Assembly: GCA_030146875.1 (NCBI GenBank)
Contig: JASLAX010000011.1
Location: 16,467-80,466, forward strand
From: Longimicrobiaceae bacterium
GTDB lineage: Bacteria > Gemmatimonadota > Gemmatimonadetes > Longimicrobiales > Longimicrobiaceae
Reading direction: 5' to 3'
Length of the DNA: 64,000 nucleotides
Part shown: piece by piece, positions 7,687 through 16,294 of the stretch
How the letters are laid out: every line of letters starts with the position of its first letter
How positions within the stretch are numbered: position 1 is the first letter of the stretch
Notes under the pieces: generated by a model
What the model was told of the DNA's origin: nothing
Database searches by the model: none
The model's input: the letters and a program-made list of their open reading frames with translations, nothing else
Translations under genes and position numbers: made by a program

Positions 7687-8485
7687 GGGGACTCCGGACG
7701 GAAGGATGGAGGGCCCGCCGGCGGCGACACCCACCGCGAATATGCCGCCGCGCGGCGGATGCGGGCAAGGAACGTCTCCGACGGCAGCGCCCTCCGCCGT
7801 CCCCCAACCCGCGGAGCCGAGAGCCCGTCTCGTGGACGAGGCCCGGATCGACCGCCGTTGCGGGACTGTCATCGAGGCCCGGGCCGAGGCGGAGCCGCGC
7901 AGTGGAGTTTCCCCGCCGTTCCAGACGGCGACTTCGGGGGCTGGCTGGCGTGCGCGGACGGGGGATCTCGCCGGTGCCGACACCTCCCCTCCCTGCGGTC
8001 CGTGGAGCGGGTGAGGCATCGGCCTCCACTGCCCCGACCTCTTCGGCACCTTTCGCCGCACCCGCGGGGAGCTCCGGAGAGGAGGCGGAGGGATCTCGTG
8101 CCCGCTCCCATTTCGCCAGCGGGCGGACATTCGCGTTTCGTCTCGAAGACGCATCCGTCCGCCGTGCCACCGGCCAGCCGAAAACCGCGAGGATGCGCCA
8201 GGTCTTTTCGCGCGACGCGATTACGGCTGGCGGACGATCGTTCGACCGCGGCGGAGGCCCTGCGGCGGATGAGGGGCGATGCCCCGGCGAATCGTGGCGC
8301 GCGCGCCGCACTAGCGCAGCTTCCCTTTTCCGTCAAGGAGTGGCGGCGCGGCGGAGCCCGCCTATCTTTCCGCCCGTCGCGGGGGAGAACGATTCCCCGC
8401 GGCGCGGCCGGCTCCGCCGGCCCCCGATCCACGGAGGCACGCGCCTCCACCCGACCAATCCGCGATTCTCGCGAGGAGACACCCC
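7687..8485. other. 800-bp region without a recognisable gene
   Basis: All frames here give Arg/Pro/Ser-rich products with no domain-like character, and none is supported by a good start. The far right end carries the ribosome binding site of the precursor-peptide gene. I found no convincing promoter or RNA element. Confidence 0.5.
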
Positions 8486-8755
8486 ATGAACAAGATCAAG
8501 CTCGACCTCGAGGCGCTTTCGGTGGAGTCGTTCGACGTGGCCCCGTCCGATCGCGGCGCGCGCGGCACCGTGGAGGCGTTCGAGCGCACCCGCGGCCAGA
8601 ACGCCGAGTGCGCCTCGGCCGTGGACGCCTGCCCGTCGCGCCTCTGCGACACCGTCGTAAACTGCGAGACGATCGAGTGCAGCGTCGGCTGCCCGACGTA
8701 CGACATGTGTCCGTCGGCGTACGACGCCTGCCCCACCCAGCGGGGCTGCTACTGA
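8486..8755 (+). CDS. Cys-rich RiPP-like precursor peptide with KLxLExLxVESFD leader
   Basis: The 89-residue product begins MNKIKLDLEALSVESFDV, a leader with alternating Lys/Leu and an ESFD motif reminiscent of pinensin-type and related precursor leaders in Bacteroidota and Gemmatimonadota. After a GARGTVEAF linker, the C-terminal half holds nine Cys (residues 42, 49, 54, 60, 65, 69, 75, 82, 88) spaced mostly 4-7 apart, several followed by Pro, ending QRGCY. The ATG at 8486 has a gaggag ribosome binding site, and a perfect UUCG hairpin follows. No LanB, LanC, radical-SAM or protease gene adjoins it. A homologous leader occurs at 48148. Mature structure and role are unknown; a metal- or disulfide-bound peptide is an alternative. 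Confidence 0.75.
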   Translation: MNKIKLDLEALSVESFDVAPSDRGARGTVEAFERTRGQNAECASAVDACPSRLCDTVVNCETIECSVGCPTYDMCPSAYDACPTQRGCY

Positions 8756-8782
8756 GCGACGCCTCTCCGGCGTAGCTTTCGG

Positions 8783-8818
8783 GTGCGCCGTCCGGACCTT
8801 CGGGTCCGGACGGCGCAC
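8783..8818 (+). terminator. Perfect 16-bp stem with UUCG tetraloop
   Basis: Arms 8783-8798 and 8803-8818 pair perfectly around ttcg. It lies 28 bp after the precursor gene and 8 bp before the end of the convergent EamA gene, so it probably terminates both. Confidence 0.85.
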
Positions 8819-8826
8819 TTGTATCC

Positions 8827-9768
8827 TCACCCCGCGCGGCCGGGGTCCGACCGCACCACCATCACCCCGCCCAGCGTGAGCGCCGCGCCCACCAGCGCCG
8901 CCACCGTGGGCCTCTCCCCCAGGATCAGCGCCGCCGCCGCCATCGCCACCACGGGGGTAAGGTTGGAGAAGATGGCCGTGCGCGTGTTGCCGATGCGCTC
9001 CACCCCGCGGTACCAGATCAGGTAGGCCAGCGCGATGGCGAACAGGGCGGAGAAGACGAGCCCGCCCCACTCCCGCGCGCCGACCACGCTCCAGTCCTGC
9101 CGCAGCAGCGCGGGCGTGCCCAGCGGCACCAGCCCCAGCGTTCCCACCCAGAGCGTCCACGCCGTGGCCGGCACCGAGCCGTAGCGCTGCACCATGGGGC
9201 GCGCCGCCACCGTGTACGCCGCCCAGGCCACGCACGCCCCCAGCAGGATCACGTCGCCCACCAGCGCGTCGCGGCTCCCCTCCAGCACGGCCGCGCTCCC
9301 CGTGACCAGCGCGATCCCCGCCACGGACGCCGCGGCGCCCCACCAGGTGCGCGGCCCCGGCCGCTCGTGCCCCAGCGCCATGGACCCGAGCGCCGTCAGG
9401 ATGGGCGTCAGCGCCAGGATCAGCGCCGCGTGCCCGGCCAGCGTGCGGTCCAGCCCCAGGATGAACGCCACCTGGTAGAGGACGTTCCCCACGAGCCCCA
9501 GCATGGCGAAGCGCAGCCAGTCGCGCCCCTCCGGCAGGGCGAGCCTGCCCTGCGCGCGCAGCACCGCCGCCACCGCGAGCGACGCGATGACGAAGCGGAT
9601 GGCGTTGAACGCCAGCGGGTCCATCCGCGCCAGCACCCCCTTCACGACCGCGAAGTTCACCCCCCACACCAGCACCATCACCGCGAGCGCCGACTCCGTC
9701 CACCCCCACGCGCCCGGGACCGGCGCCGTGGCCTCCGCCGTGCTGCCGTCGTCCGTCTCGTCCCTCAT
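8827..9768 (-). CDS. EamA/DMT-family transporter
   Basis: The 313-residue protein shows the two-fold EamA repeat, each half with about five hydrophobic helices. Landmarks are VWGVNFAVVKGVLARMDPL near the start and IGNTRTAIFSNLTPVVA near the end of the second half, followed by ILGERPT. Such proteins are 10-TM drug/metabolite exporters of the inner membrane, with substrates that vary and cannot be inferred. The ATG at 9768 has a GGAAGGG ribosome binding site; an upstream extension to 9855 is Arg-rich and rejected. It stands alone, convergent with the precursor-peptide gene. Confidence 0.9.
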   Translation of the reverse strand: MRDETDDGSTAEATAPVPGAWGWTESALAVMVLVWGVNFAVVKGVLARMDPLAFNAIRFVIASLAVAAVLRAQGRLALPEGRDWLRFAMLGLVGNVLYQVAFILGLDRTLAGHAALILALTPILTALGSMALGHERPGPRTWWGAAASVAGIALVTGSAAVLEGSRDALVGDVILLGACVAWAAYTVAARPMVQRYGSVPATAWTLWVGTLGLVPLGTPALLRQDWSVVGAREWGGLVFSALFAIALAYLIWYRGVERIGNTRTAIFSNLTPVVAMAAAALILGERPTVAALVGAALTLGGVMVVRSDPGRAG

Positions 9769-10009
9769 CGCCCTTCCGCCGCGTCGTGGTGGGCGCCGCG
9801 GGCGCGGCGCGAGCCCAAGGATACCACGGCACGGCGGCCGTCGCACCTGCGGCACCGCCCGCCGCGGCGCCTGTCTGGCCCCCTGGAAGCTGGACGCCCG
9901 ACGGCGAGATCCACCCCTCCCCCGGCGATGACGGCGTGGCAGCGCACCGGCGGATGCGCGAGGCCGTCGCGGGGGTGGGGCGAATGCCGAGCGAGGCAGG
10001 TGGCGAGCG

Positions 10010-11158
10010 TTAGTCGCCGGCGGGAGAAGCGCTGGGACCGGGAGCCTGGATCCGGCGATACGCCTCCCACACCGCCGGGATCGCCGAACGCGCGAGCGGT
10101 ACGGACTCCGGGGTGAGCGGGAGGATCAGGGTATGCTGGCCGCGTTCGCTGAACGCCCCGGTCGTGAGCAGCATCGCGCGCAGCTCGGCAGCCAGGGCAG
10201 GATCAGCCACGTAGCCGAGGTAGATCTCCAGGTAAGGCATGCCAAGCCCGGACTTGCCTCGCGGGAAGGCATACAGCAGAGACACCGGCTGGCCCGACGG
10301 GTCCGTCCCCCTGATGCTCAGGGACCGGGTCGCCCAGGTCATGGACAGACCCGCGGAGCGGGCGTCCCGGAGCAGATCCTGAAACAGTGGGAGCGCCCAT
10401 TCGGGCGTGGTCTCCAGGAAGACGGCTTCCGTGAGCTTCACGCGAGGCGCGGCGGGCGAGCGCCCCACCAGGGCACGCTCGGTCTGGCCGACGACGCGGG
10501 GCACGAGCGCGCGGAGGCTGCTGTTCCCGCCGTACTGCCGCACCTCCACGCCCAGCACCTCGATGCTGGGCATGTGCTCGTTCAGGAATTCGACCAGGCG
10601 GCGCAGCTCGCGGGGAAGCTCGTCCGCCACGAACAGGAGTCGGAGCTTGCCTTCGCGCAGGTTCTCCTCGACCCTCTGCCAGTATGCCTCGACATCGACC
10701 GTAGCGTCGGGACCCACCGCCGGGTCGATGAGCCGCCGCACACGTTCATCGAGCGCATCCGCGCCGCCGCTACGCGCCGCGGCCATCGTGCGGATGCGGT
10801 CCATCGGCCAGTAGCGGGTAGCGTTCGCCGCGTACTCCAGCATCTGTCCCACCACCTCGCGGCGGATGCGACTGTCGCTGCTCCTCTTCACCTCGACCAG
10901 CGTGGGAGTGGCCCGGTGGTCGAGCAGCAGGTGGTCTAGCGACCACCGGTCCGAGGCGTGGGCCGCATCCGGGACGCCAGCCTCGCGCGTGACCAGCAGC
11001 CATCGAGGCGGATCCTCGGGATCGATCTGGTCGCCCGCCAACAGCTCCGGGTACTCGGCGATCAATTCCTGGAGCAGATCCTCCGTGGCGTAGGTGCTGT
11101 ACGGCACCCTCTCGAGCTTCTTGTCCTGGCCCAGCAGGAAGATCGCGTCCGTGGACAT
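10010..11158 (-). CDS. PD-(D/E)XK nuclease-fold protein, uncharacterised
   Basis: The 382-residue protein starts MSTDAIFLLGQDKKL. Around residues 75-115 it shows the elements of a RecB-like nuclease core: LDHLLLDH, then TLVEVKRSSDSR, then EVVGQMLEYAANA, giving a D...E-x-K...Q series. The C-terminal two thirds are not recognised; they include LLFVADELPRELRRLVEFLNE, a segment seen in other large proteins with this core. Likely a DNA-acting or defence-related protein, but no target can be named. The ATG at 11158 is chosen over an upstream alternative at 11212 because the sequence becomes protein-like there. It lies next to a toxin-antitoxin pair, 61 bp away on the same strand. Confidence 0.65.
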   Translation of the reverse strand: MSTDAIFLLGQDKKLERVPYSTYATEDLLQELIAEYPELLAGDQIDPEDPPRWLLVTREAGVPDAAHASDRWSLDHLLLDHRATPTLVEVKRSSDSRIRREVVGQMLEYAANATRYWPMDRIRTMAAARSGGADALDERVRRLIDPAVGPDATVDVEAYWQRVEENLREGKLRLLFVADELPRELRRLVEFLNEHMPSIEVLGVEVRQYGGNSSLRALVPRVVGQTERALVGRSPAAPRVKLTEAVFLETTPEWALPLFQDLLRDARSAGLSMTWATRSLSIRGTDPSGQPVSLLYAFPRGKSGLGMPYLEIYLGYVADPALAAELRAMLLTTGAFSERGQHTLILPLTPESVPLARSAIPAVWEAYRRIQAPGPSASPAGD

Positions 11159-11219
11159 GAGCCGGTTCTTGAGAGGGTGATATGCCGTGCAGCCAGGCGA
11201 ACCCGAGCACACGGCTACG

Positions 11220-11519
11220 TCACCGGACCCGCTCTATCCAGTACTCCGGATCACGCCGGTGGTGCATCACCGCGACGATGCTGAGCGGGTCGGTGTCCGG
11301 CAGGTAGACAAGACTGTACGGAAACCGAACGAGGAGCTTCCGGCGAGCGCCGGCCCGCGTGAACGAGCCGGAGTTGGGATGCTCCAGCACCGCTTCGATG
11401 GTGGCGCGGACCTCCGCGGCGAACTCGGCACCCAGGCCGGACGTCTCGCCCTCATAGAACTGTACCGCCTGCCGAAGATCCACCCGCGCCCGTGGATGGA
11501 AGGTGAAGCGAGGGCTCAC
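11220..11519 (-). CDS. ParE/RelE-type toxin
   Basis: The 99-residue product has the ParE fold signature: FHPRARVDLRQAVQFYE, then GLGAEFAAEVRATIEAVLEHP, then RKLLVRFPYSLVYLPD, and a final strand IVAVMHHRRDPEYW. Members poison gyrase or cleave ribosome-bound mRNA; the PY-x-LVY and HHRRDP motifs are typical of the ParE branch. Translation begins at GTG 11519, which overlaps the antitoxin stop in a GTGA arrangement, so the two are translationally coupled. Confidence 0.88.
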   Translation of the reverse strand: MSPRFTFHPRARVDLRQAVQFYEGETSGLGAEFAAEVRATIEAVLEHPNSGSFTRAGARRKLLVRFPYSLVYLPDTDPLSIVAVMHHRRDPEYWIERVR

Positions 11520-11737
11520 CGGTACAGGTCCTTCAGTTCCTCGAAGACTATCTCACCCGGGATCGGCCGGACGGCACCCGACCGTAGCTCCCCGACTCGC
11601 CGCTCGATCTCCTCGGCCCAGGCCTGCTCCACCCGCGCATCCTCGTCCAGGCTTGCGATCAGCCGCTCAGCGAGCCGCGCGCGCTCCGATCGGGGGAGCT
11701 GCATCGCGGCGGACTCGACCTCTTCCGTGGAGAACAT
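11516..11737 (-). CDS. Addiction-module antitoxin
   Basis: The 73-residue product matches the small addiction-module component family paired with ParE-like toxins: an N-terminal helix, the block LPRSERARLAERLIASLDE, then a WAEEIERRVGELRSG helix and a C-terminal tail EELKDLYR that would wrap the toxin. The ATG at 11737 precedes the toxin, the usual antitoxin-first order, with a 4-bp overlap. Such antitoxins normally repress their own promoter; I see no clear operator in the 80 bp upstream. Confidence 0.88.
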   Translation of the reverse strand: MFSTEEVESAAMQLPRSERARLAERLIASLDEDARVEQAWAEEIERRVGELRSGAVRPIPGEIVFEELKDLYR

Positions 11738-11816
11738 GGCGGGCCTCCCGATCGTTCCGTTAACGTGGCCAGATGCGGTACATGCTGCGCCGCATACCGC
11801 GCGCCATCCATCTCAC

Positions 11817-12662
11817 CTACTCCCGGATCACCGTCGCCTCGATCAGCCCGTACGGCTCCGAGGTGGCGACGAAGACCTCGTTCGGGTTGTCCATCCCGAA
11901 CGGCGACAGGTCCACCAGCAGGTGGTGCTTGTTGGGCAGCGTGAGGGTGATCTCCTCGACCTCGGCCACCGCGGCGAGCACCGCCTCGCCCATGGCGAAC
12001 AGGGTGTGCTGCACGGACCTGGAGTCGTGCTCCGCGAACGCCTCCAGCATCGCCGTGCGCGCCGCGGCGAAGGCGGCGCCGAAGTCCCCCGGCGCGTCCC
12101 CGTACCGCCAGACCGCGCGGACGGAGGTGGCGAGGATGCGGTCCTCGGTCTCCTTGAGCGTGGTGAAGCGGTCCCGCGGGTAGCCGGAGAAGGCGGAGCG
12201 CGTCGTCTTCATCACCAGCAGGTCCTCCACGCCGGCCTCGTACGTGGTGCCGCGGCGCGTGCCCGTGACGGCGGCCAGGCGCCGCTCCTCCGACGCCTTG
12301 CGGAACGAGTGCGGGTGCGGGGCGCCGCCCACGTCCAGCCGCGCCCACGCGTGCTCCGCGACCTGCACCTGCACCCGATCCGCCGCGGGCGCCGCGCCCA
12401 GGTAGTGCTCCGCCAGCCGCGCCCCGAACGCCTCCGGCTCGCCGAGCGGCGCCCCGCGGGCGAGCGCGTAGACGGTGTTCTTCATGGTGTCGGTCGGCAG
12501 CACCTCGGAGTTGTCGCCCGCGCGGTGCACCGCCTGGTACGCGCCCTCGAAGCGCACGTCCACCGTCAGGTCGCGCAGGTCGTGGCGGGCGCCGTCGCGC
12601 TCCACCTTCACCAGGCGGACCCGCGACTTGCCGTAGCCGTTCTGTCCCAGGATCGCGCTCAC
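11817..12662 (-). CDS. pucL: Urate oxidase (uricase)
   Basis: Uricase oxidises urate to 5-hydroxyisourate with O2 and no cofactor. The 281-residue protein carries the family markers: NGYGKSRVRLVKV at the start, LPTDTMKNTVYALA, the block VEDLLVMKTTRSAFSGY with FTTLKETEDRI, and the C-terminal PNKHHLLVDLSPFG. The start is GTG 12662, five bases after the hydrolase stop, with gggagc upstream; readings beginning further upstream run through the hydrolase gene out of frame. It is the last gene of a five-enzyme urate operon read leftward. Confidence 0.93.
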   Translation of the reverse strand: MSAILGQNGYGKSRVRLVKVERDGARHDLRDLTVDVRFEGAYQAVHRAGDNSEVLPTDTMKNTVYALARGAPLGEPEAFGARLAEHYLGAAPAADRVQVQVAEHAWARLDVGGAPHPHSFRKASEERRLAAVTGTRRGTTYEAGVEDLLVMKTTRSAFSGYPRDRFTTLKETEDRILATSVRAVWRYGDAPGDFGAAFAAARTAMLEAFAEHDSRSVQHTLFAMGEAVLAAVAEVEEITLTLPNKHHLLVDLSPFGMDNPNEVFVATSEPYGLIEATVIRE

Positions 12663-12667
12663 GAGCG

Positions 12668-13012
12668 TCAGCTCCCGCGGTAGGTGGAGTAGCCGAAAGG
12701 GGAGAGGAGGAGCGGCACGTGGTGGTGCTGCCCCCCGTCGAACACCGTGAAGGTCACCACCACCTCCGGGTAGAAGCCCTCCGTGCCGTGCGCGCGCCGC
12801 CACGCCCCAACGTGGAAGGTCAGCCGGTAGTCGCCCGGCCGCAGCTCCGTCCCGTCGGGCAGCAGCGTCTTCGCGCGCCCGTCCGCGTCCGTCTCCACGC
12901 GGGACAGGACGTGCGCGTCGCCGTGGTCGTCCAGCCGCGCCAGGACCACGGCCACGCCGGCGGCGGGGCGGCCGGTGGCGGTGTCCAGGACGTGCGTCGA
13001 GATCCCGCTCAT
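12668..13012 (-). CDS. uraH: 5-hydroxyisourate hydrolase
   Basis: This transthyretin-related enzyme hydrolyses 5-hydroxyisourate to OHCU. The 114-residue length is typical. The N-terminal ISTHVLDTATGRPA motif carries the catalytic His, an Arg-containing strand follows, and the C-terminus ends with the diagnostic YRGS tetrapeptide (FGYSTYRGS). The ATG at 13012 overlaps the stop of uraD by 4 bp (ATGA), and uricase begins five bases after its own stop. Gene order and overlaps indicate translational coupling. Confidence 0.95.
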   Translation of the reverse strand: MSGISTHVLDTATGRPAAGVAVVLARLDDHGDAHVLSRVETDADGRAKTLLPDGTELRPGDYRLTFHVGAWRRAHGTEGFYPEVVVTFTVFDGGQHHHVPLLLSPFGYSTYRGS

Positions 13013-13518
13013 GCCTCCACCAGCCTCTCCAGTCGCAGGTGCGTGATGCGGCGCTGCTCCTCCGCGGCCACCCGCAGCTCCGTGTCGGGGTCGTTGCCCA
13101 GGCGCGAGCGCAGGATGTCCAGCAGCTCCTGGCCGCTCCGGCCGCTGGCGCACACCAGGTAGATCCACCCGAAGCGCTCCTCGTACGCCGCGTTCCCCTC
13201 CGCCAGCGCCGCGCGCGTGTCGTCCGCCGCAACGGCCACGCCGGCCTGCTCGCGCCGCGACCAGCTCCCGTCGCCGCCGTCCGGCCGCGCCGCGCGCGCC
13301 TCGCCGATGCGCGGGTGCCGCGAGAACGCCTCCAGCCAGTCCGCCGCCGCCAGCGACCACCAGGTGGCGTCGCCCGCCTCCTTCAGCGCGTCGAGCGACG
13401 CGTACGGCCGCCCCTCGGCCACGCGGCGCGCCCACGCCGTGGAGCCGCAGCAGCGCAGCAGCTCGGCTTCCGCCTCGCCCGTGGGGAGCGCGTTGAGACG
13501 CGCCAGGCCGTCGCTCAC
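13009..13518 (-). CDS. uraD: OHCU decarboxylase
   Basis: This enzyme decarboxylates 2-oxo-4-hydroxy-4-carboxy-5-ureidoimidazoline to S-allantoin. The 169-residue protein has the expected LLRCCGSTAWARRVAEGRP region, the catalytic HPRIGE motif near residue 75 and the FGWIYLVCASGRS segment, with a C-terminal helix RLGNDPDTELRVAAEEQRRI. It starts at GTG 13518, overlapping the allantoicase stop (GTGA), and its stop overlaps the uraH start. All three uric-acid-to-allantoin steps are therefore contiguous. Confidence 0.93.
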   Translation of the reverse strand: MSDGLARLNALPTGEAEAELLRCCGSTAWARRVAEGRPYASLDALKEAGDATWWSLAAADWLEAFSRHPRIGEARAARPDGGDGSWSRREQAGVAVAADDTRAALAEGNAAYEERFGWIYLVCASGRSGQELLDILRSRLGNDPDTELRVAAEEQRRITHLRLERLVEA

Positions 13519-14531
13519 CGTCCCTCGCCGCCGCCGGGGCGCCCGAAGAGGCGCAGACGCGCCACCCCGCCGTCCGGGTAGATGTTCAGGCGCACGTGGG
13601 TGACCTGCGGATGCGCGGCGAGCTCGTCGTCCCACACGTGGCGCGCGTGCGGCTGCAGCGGCGTGTCGGGGAGGATGGGGATCCACTCGCGCCCCGTCCC
13701 CGCCAGCTCCTCGGGCGAGGCGCCGGGGGCGGCGGTCCCCTCGATCGTGCAGCTCCCGGGGGCGTTCCCCTTGAAGTGGTCGGTGTCCAGCTCGATCCGG
13801 TGCAGCGCGCCGGGCACGGCCAGGCGCACGATGCTCCAGTCGTTGCCCGGTCCCCGCCGGCGGCGCGTCTCCCAGCCGTCGCCCATGTGGGTGGAGCGGC
13901 CGGGGAGGACCAGGTTCTGGCGGTTGCCGTAGAACATGTCGCTGCACGACACCACGAACCCGCCGTTCTCCATCGCCGCCAGGTCCACCTCGCCGCGCAG
14001 GCGCAGGCGCGTCCAGTCGGGCTGCACCTCCCCGTGCACGCGGAGGCGCGCCACCCCGCCGTCCGGGTAGATGTTGAGGCGCAGGTGCGTCACCCGCTCG
14101 CCGTGCTCGATGGGGAAGGGGTTCGCGCTGTCCCCCCGGAGGGGAGACCGCGACAGCACCTCCGTCCACTCGCACGCCAGCAGCTCCTGGACGGACGGCA
14201 TCCCCGGCAGGGCGCAGGCGTCGACCGAGCAGTGCTCGGGGTAGTTGCCGGTGAAGAAGGCGGTGTCCACCACCACGCCGCGGACCACGCCCGGCATCCC
14301 CAGGCGGACGATGGCCCAGTCGTGGCCGGGCGAGCGGCGGCGGCGGGTCTCCCACCCGTCCATCCACTTCCCGCGCTCGGTGTACTCCCCCTCCTTCCAG
14401 ACGGGGGCGGCGGCGAGGACCAGGCTCTCCTTGGGCGCGAAGAACTCGTCGTTGGCGGCCAGCACCGAGCCGCCCAGGCGCTCGGCGGCCAGGTCCACCA
14501 GGCCGGTGAAGCCGGTCGTAGGGTCGGGCAT
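13515..14531 (-). CDS. alc: Allantoicase
   Basis: Allantoicase cleaves allantoate to (S)-ureidoglycolate and urea. The 338-residue protein has two homologous jelly-roll halves, visible as repeated motifs: GWETRRRRSPGHDWAIVRLG and GWETRRRRGPGNDWSIVRLA, and twice VTHLRLNIYPDGGVARLR or nearly so. The N-terminus reads LVDLAAERLGGSVLAANDEFF, typical of the family. The ATG at 14531 lies 8 bp after the allantoinase stop, and its end overlaps uraD. No ureidoglycolate-processing gene is visible in the operon. Confidence 0.95.
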   Translation of the reverse strand: MPDPTTGFTGLVDLAAERLGGSVLAANDEFFAPKESLVLAAAPVWKEGEYTERGKWMDGWETRRRRSPGHDWAIVRLGMPGVVRGVVVDTAFFTGNYPEHCSVDACALPGMPSVQELLACEWTEVLSRSPLRGDSANPFPIEHGERVTHLRLNIYPDGGVARLRVHGEVQPDWTRLRLRGEVDLAAMENGGFVVSCSDMFYGNRQNLVLPGRSTHMGDGWETRRRRGPGNDWSIVRLAVPGALHRIELDTDHFKGNAPGSCTIEGTAAPGASPEELAGTGREWIPILPDTPLQPHARHVWDDELAAHPQVTHVRLNIYPDGGVARLRLFGRPGGGEGR

Positions 14532-14539
14532 GTGGGGTC

Positions 14540-15910
14540 TCACTCGCCGGGAAGGAGAAGGCGGCCGCGCGGCGGGCCGGGGAAGCGGCCGTCCTGGTAG
14601 ACGGGCTCGCCCCGGACCCAGGTGGAGCGCACCACGCCGGGCAGGATGGCGCCCAGGTACGGCGACACGGGGTGGCGGAAGTGCAGGTGCTCGGGATCGA
14701 CGAGGCGGTCCTGCTCCGGCGCCCAGATCACCAGGTCGGCGTCGTGGCCCACGGTGATCTCGCCCTTGCGGTCGCCCAGCCCGGCGAGGCGCGCGGGGGC
14801 GCGGCACATCCACTCCGCCACCTGCCGGGCGGTGTGGCCGCGGGCGCTGGCCTCGAACCAGATGGTGGACAGGCCCAGCCCCAGCGACGCGATCCCGCCC
14901 CAGGCGCGGGTGAAGTCGCCGCTCTCCAGCTCCTTCAGCGCAGGCGGGGCGGGGGAGTGGTCCGAGGCGATCAGGTCGATGACGCCCTCGGAGAGCGCGT
15001 CCCACAGCTTCTCGCGGTTGCGGAAGGAGCGGATGGGCGGCGCGCACTTGTAGTCGGTGCCCCCGGCGGGGATCTCCTCCGCCGCGAAGTGCAGGTAGTG
15101 CGGGCAGCTCTCCACCGTCACCTCCACCCCCGCCGCGCGCGCCTCGCGCAGCAGCGGCACCGCGTCGGCCGACGCGAGGTGCACGACGTGGACGCGCGCG
15201 CGGTGCTCGCGGGCCAGGCGGACGAGCAGCGCCACCGCCTCGTTCTCGGCCTCGCGCGGGCGGGAGCGCAGGTAGCGCAGGTAGCTGCGCGGGTCCGGCG
15301 GGCCGGCTTCCGCGGAGGCGGCGGCCTCCAGGGGGCCGGGGAGCTCGGCGTGGACCAGCAGGGGGACGCCCATCTCGGCGATGGCGGGGAGCGCCTCGCG
15401 CAGGTCGCCCTCCTCCACCATCACGAACTCGGGCACGCCGGTCGGCGCCAGGAAGCACTTGAAGCCCAGCACCCCCGCGTTGCGCAGGGGGCGCAGCTCG
15501 GCGTGGTTGCCGGGGACCACGCCCCCCCAGAACCCCACGTCCACGCGCACCTTCCCGCGGGCCGCGTTCGCCTTCGCCCGCAGCCCGGCGACGCTGGTGG
15601 TCGCGGGGATGGAGTTCAGAGGCATGTCGACCAGCGTCGTCACCCCGCCCGCCGCCGCGGCGCCCGTGGCGGTGGCGAAGCCCTCCCAGTCGGTGCGGCC
15701 GGGCTCGTTCACGTGGACGTGCGTGTCCACCAGGCCCGGCATCATCACCTCGTCGTCGGCCGCCTCGTGCAGGTGGCACCCCGCGGGCACCTCGTCCCAC
15801 CCCGCGACGGCCACGATCACGCCGCCGCGCACGTGGACGGACGCGGGGCGGGTCTCCTCCGGGGTGACGACGTGCCTGGCGCGCAGGACCAGGTCGGGAA
15901 GGTCGGCCAC
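14540..15910 (-). CDS. allB: Allantoinase
   Basis: This cyclic amidohydrolase opens allantoin to allantoate. The 456-residue protein has the metal site DTHVHVNEPGRTDWEGF, a metal-bridging Lys in GFKCFLAP, the His strands LLVHAEL and HVVHLAS, and the catalytic Asp in DLIASDHSPAP. These fit the allantoinase branch of the dihydropyrimidinase-like family. Translation starts at GTG 15910, eight bases after a 65-aa ORF. It heads the urate operon: allB-alc-uraD-uraH-uricase. Confidence 0.93.
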   Translation of the reverse strand: MADLPDLVLRARHVVTPEETRPASVHVRGGVIVAVAGWDEVPAGCHLHEAADDEVMMPGLVDTHVHVNEPGRTDWEGFATATGAAAAGGVTTLVDMPLNSIPATTSVAGLRAKANAARGKVRVDVGFWGGVVPGNHAELRPLRNAGVLGFKCFLAPTGVPEFVMVEEGDLREALPAIAEMGVPLLVHAELPGPLEAAASAEAGPPDPRSYLRYLRSRPREAENEAVALLVRLAREHRARVHVVHLASADAVPLLREARAAGVEVTVESCPHYLHFAAEEIPAGGTDYKCAPPIRSFRNREKLWDALSEGVIDLIASDHSPAPPALKELESGDFTRAWGGIASLGLGLSTIWFEASARGHTARQVAEWMCRAPARLAGLGDRKGEITVGHDADLVIWAPEQDRLVDPEHLHFRHPVSPYLGAILPGVVRSTWVRGEPVYQDGRFPGPPRGRLLLPGE

Positions 15911-15918
15911 CGCCGCCG

Positions 15919-16116
15919 CTACGTCCCCGTCCCGCCGTCCGGGCGCGACGGCGGCGGCGGGGGCGGGGTCTCCGGCTCGGGGCGCCGGACGGCCAGGAAG
16001 TCGAACGAGTGCTCGCGCATCAGCCGCGCGTGGATCTCCAGCGCGCGGCGCATCGCCTCTTCCGTGGCGTCATCGGCGGCGGCGTCGTGCGGGGCGGGGG
16101 AGGAAGGCTCGGCCAT
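15919..16116 (-). CDS. Small hypothetical protein at the head of the urate operon
   Basis: A 65-residue ORF begins at ATG 16116 (MAEPSSPAPHDAAADD) and ends 8 bp before allB. Its middle, EEAMRRALEIHARLMREHSF, reads like a real amphipathic helix, and the tail is Pro-rich. I do not recognise it. Position and spacing suggest it is translated with the operon, but there is no strong ribosome binding site, and it could be a chance frame. Confidence 0.45.
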   Translation of the reverse strand: MAEPSSPAPHDAAADDATEEAMRRALEIHARLMREHSFDFLAVRRPEPETPPPPPPSRPDGGTGT

Positions 16117-16294
16117 CAGGGGGGCAGCGCGGGACGGGTTCCGGGGTAGCCCCCAACATGCGCGGGCGGGGGACGGCCGGCAAGGTGCGGAGGGGTCGCG
16201 GGGGGCGCGGTGTCTCGGCTCGCCGGAGCGGGCGCTCCGCGAAGGGGGCCGAGAGTGCCGCGCGCGGGCCGGAGGCTCACGCGCGCGGAGCACG

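Noticed and set aside
7902..8489. 195-aa frame before the first precursor peptide
   Set aside because: Arg/Pro/Ser-rich composition, no ribosome binding site and no family-like motif; it would also overlap the precursor start.
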